A stretch of DNA of 64,000 nucleotides from Antitrichia curtipendula (Eukaryota; Streptophyta; Bryopsida; Hypnales; Leucodontaceae): positions 19,798,981 to 19,862,980 of the forward strand of contig OX579640.1 of the NCBI GenBank assembly GCA_951230915.1, in the 5' to 3' direction. Position 1 is the first letter of the stretch; every line of letters begins with the position of its first letter. This document shows positions 63,807 through 64,000 of the stretch, one piece after another. The position numbers and the translations under genes were made by a program. The notes below the pieces were generated by a model, which did not search any database, was not told where the DNA came from, and saw nothing but the letters and a program-made list of their open reading frames with translations.

Positions 63807-64000
63807 TCATCGTGCAATAATGATCTTGAGCATGAACTCCGGCATGAACTTCTCCATGAACTTGATGGCCGCTTGTTCCTCATCTTCCGTACCTTCGTGT
63901 CATCTACGGCCTCATGGAAGAAGAAGGCGAACGAGAACGGCAGCGAGGCGAACGCAGCCAGAATGGTGGCCACCATGGCCTGGACGAACGCCCACCTCGG
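63807..64000 (-). pseudogene. Fragment of unrecognised coding sequence at window edge
   Basis: On minus, the frame entering from the window edge reads AFVQAMVATILAAF then PFSFAFFFHEAVDDT. About 110 bases later a different frame gives EEQAAIKFMEKF and MPEFMLKIIIAR before TGA at 63809-63807. Both stretches look like protein and suggest one sequence with a frameshift or an unseen intron near 63880-63905. The rest lies outside the window and I do not recognise the family. Confidence 0.3.

Overview
The window is nuclear DNA from a green-plant (streptophyte) lineage. Four conserved, intron-containing plant genes can be read in full: a class III HD-Zip transcription factor (+, 8499-16002), a VPS23/TSG101/ELCH-type ESCRT-I subunit (-, 19008-21726), cytosolic ribosomal protein uS13/RPS18 (-, 27248-28402) and the chloroplast stromal processing peptidase (+, 32169-42012). 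GT-AG introns (one GC-AG), AAACCCTA telo-boxes and a microRNA166 site fit a plant. The HD-Zip III homeodomain and zipper differ at many positions from the seed-plant consensus as I know it, which suggests an early-diverging lineage (bryophyte grade or streptophyte alga). I cannot name the species.

Layout. The genes lie in islands of moderate GC (about 7.1-16.1, 18.9-22.1, 27.2-28.6 and 31.8-42.1 kb), separated by very AT-rich stretches made largely of non-coding repeats. The commonest repeat is a family of roughly 0.8-1.3 kb elements that start TTAA-CCCCT and end AGGGG-TTAA: 5016-6332, 17199-18008, 24211-25020, 25835-26718 and 30794-31780, with partial copies near 43.6, 48.2 and 62.7 kb. Termini and TTAA target sites resemble piggyBac-like non-autonomous elements. 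Smaller inverted-repeat elements, a poly(A)-tailed retro-insertion with a 15-bp duplication, a 1.07-kb foldback (43941-45010) and a 315-bp (CA)n tract complete these regions.

The last quarter (48.6-62.7 kb) is another GC-richer island, but all recognisable genes in it are broken. A pogo/Tigger-type transposase reading frame (49314-53473) is split by a 1281-bp solo LTR with an AATCC target duplication; a second solo LTR of the same family lies inverted at 60221-61526 with a TGCGC duplication. A UDP-glycosyltransferase pseudogene (-, 57397-59141) carries an in-frame stop, a frameshift and a disrupted PSPG box. Halves of one TTAA element appear to flank the whole island.

Functionally the four intact genes are unrelated housekeeping or developmental neighbours: meristem/polarity transcription, endosomal sorting, translation and plastid protein import. 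They do not form a cluster. Exon junctions were chosen by eye from splice consensus, frame continuity and family alignment; every junction given keeps frame and the summed coding lengths match family sizes.
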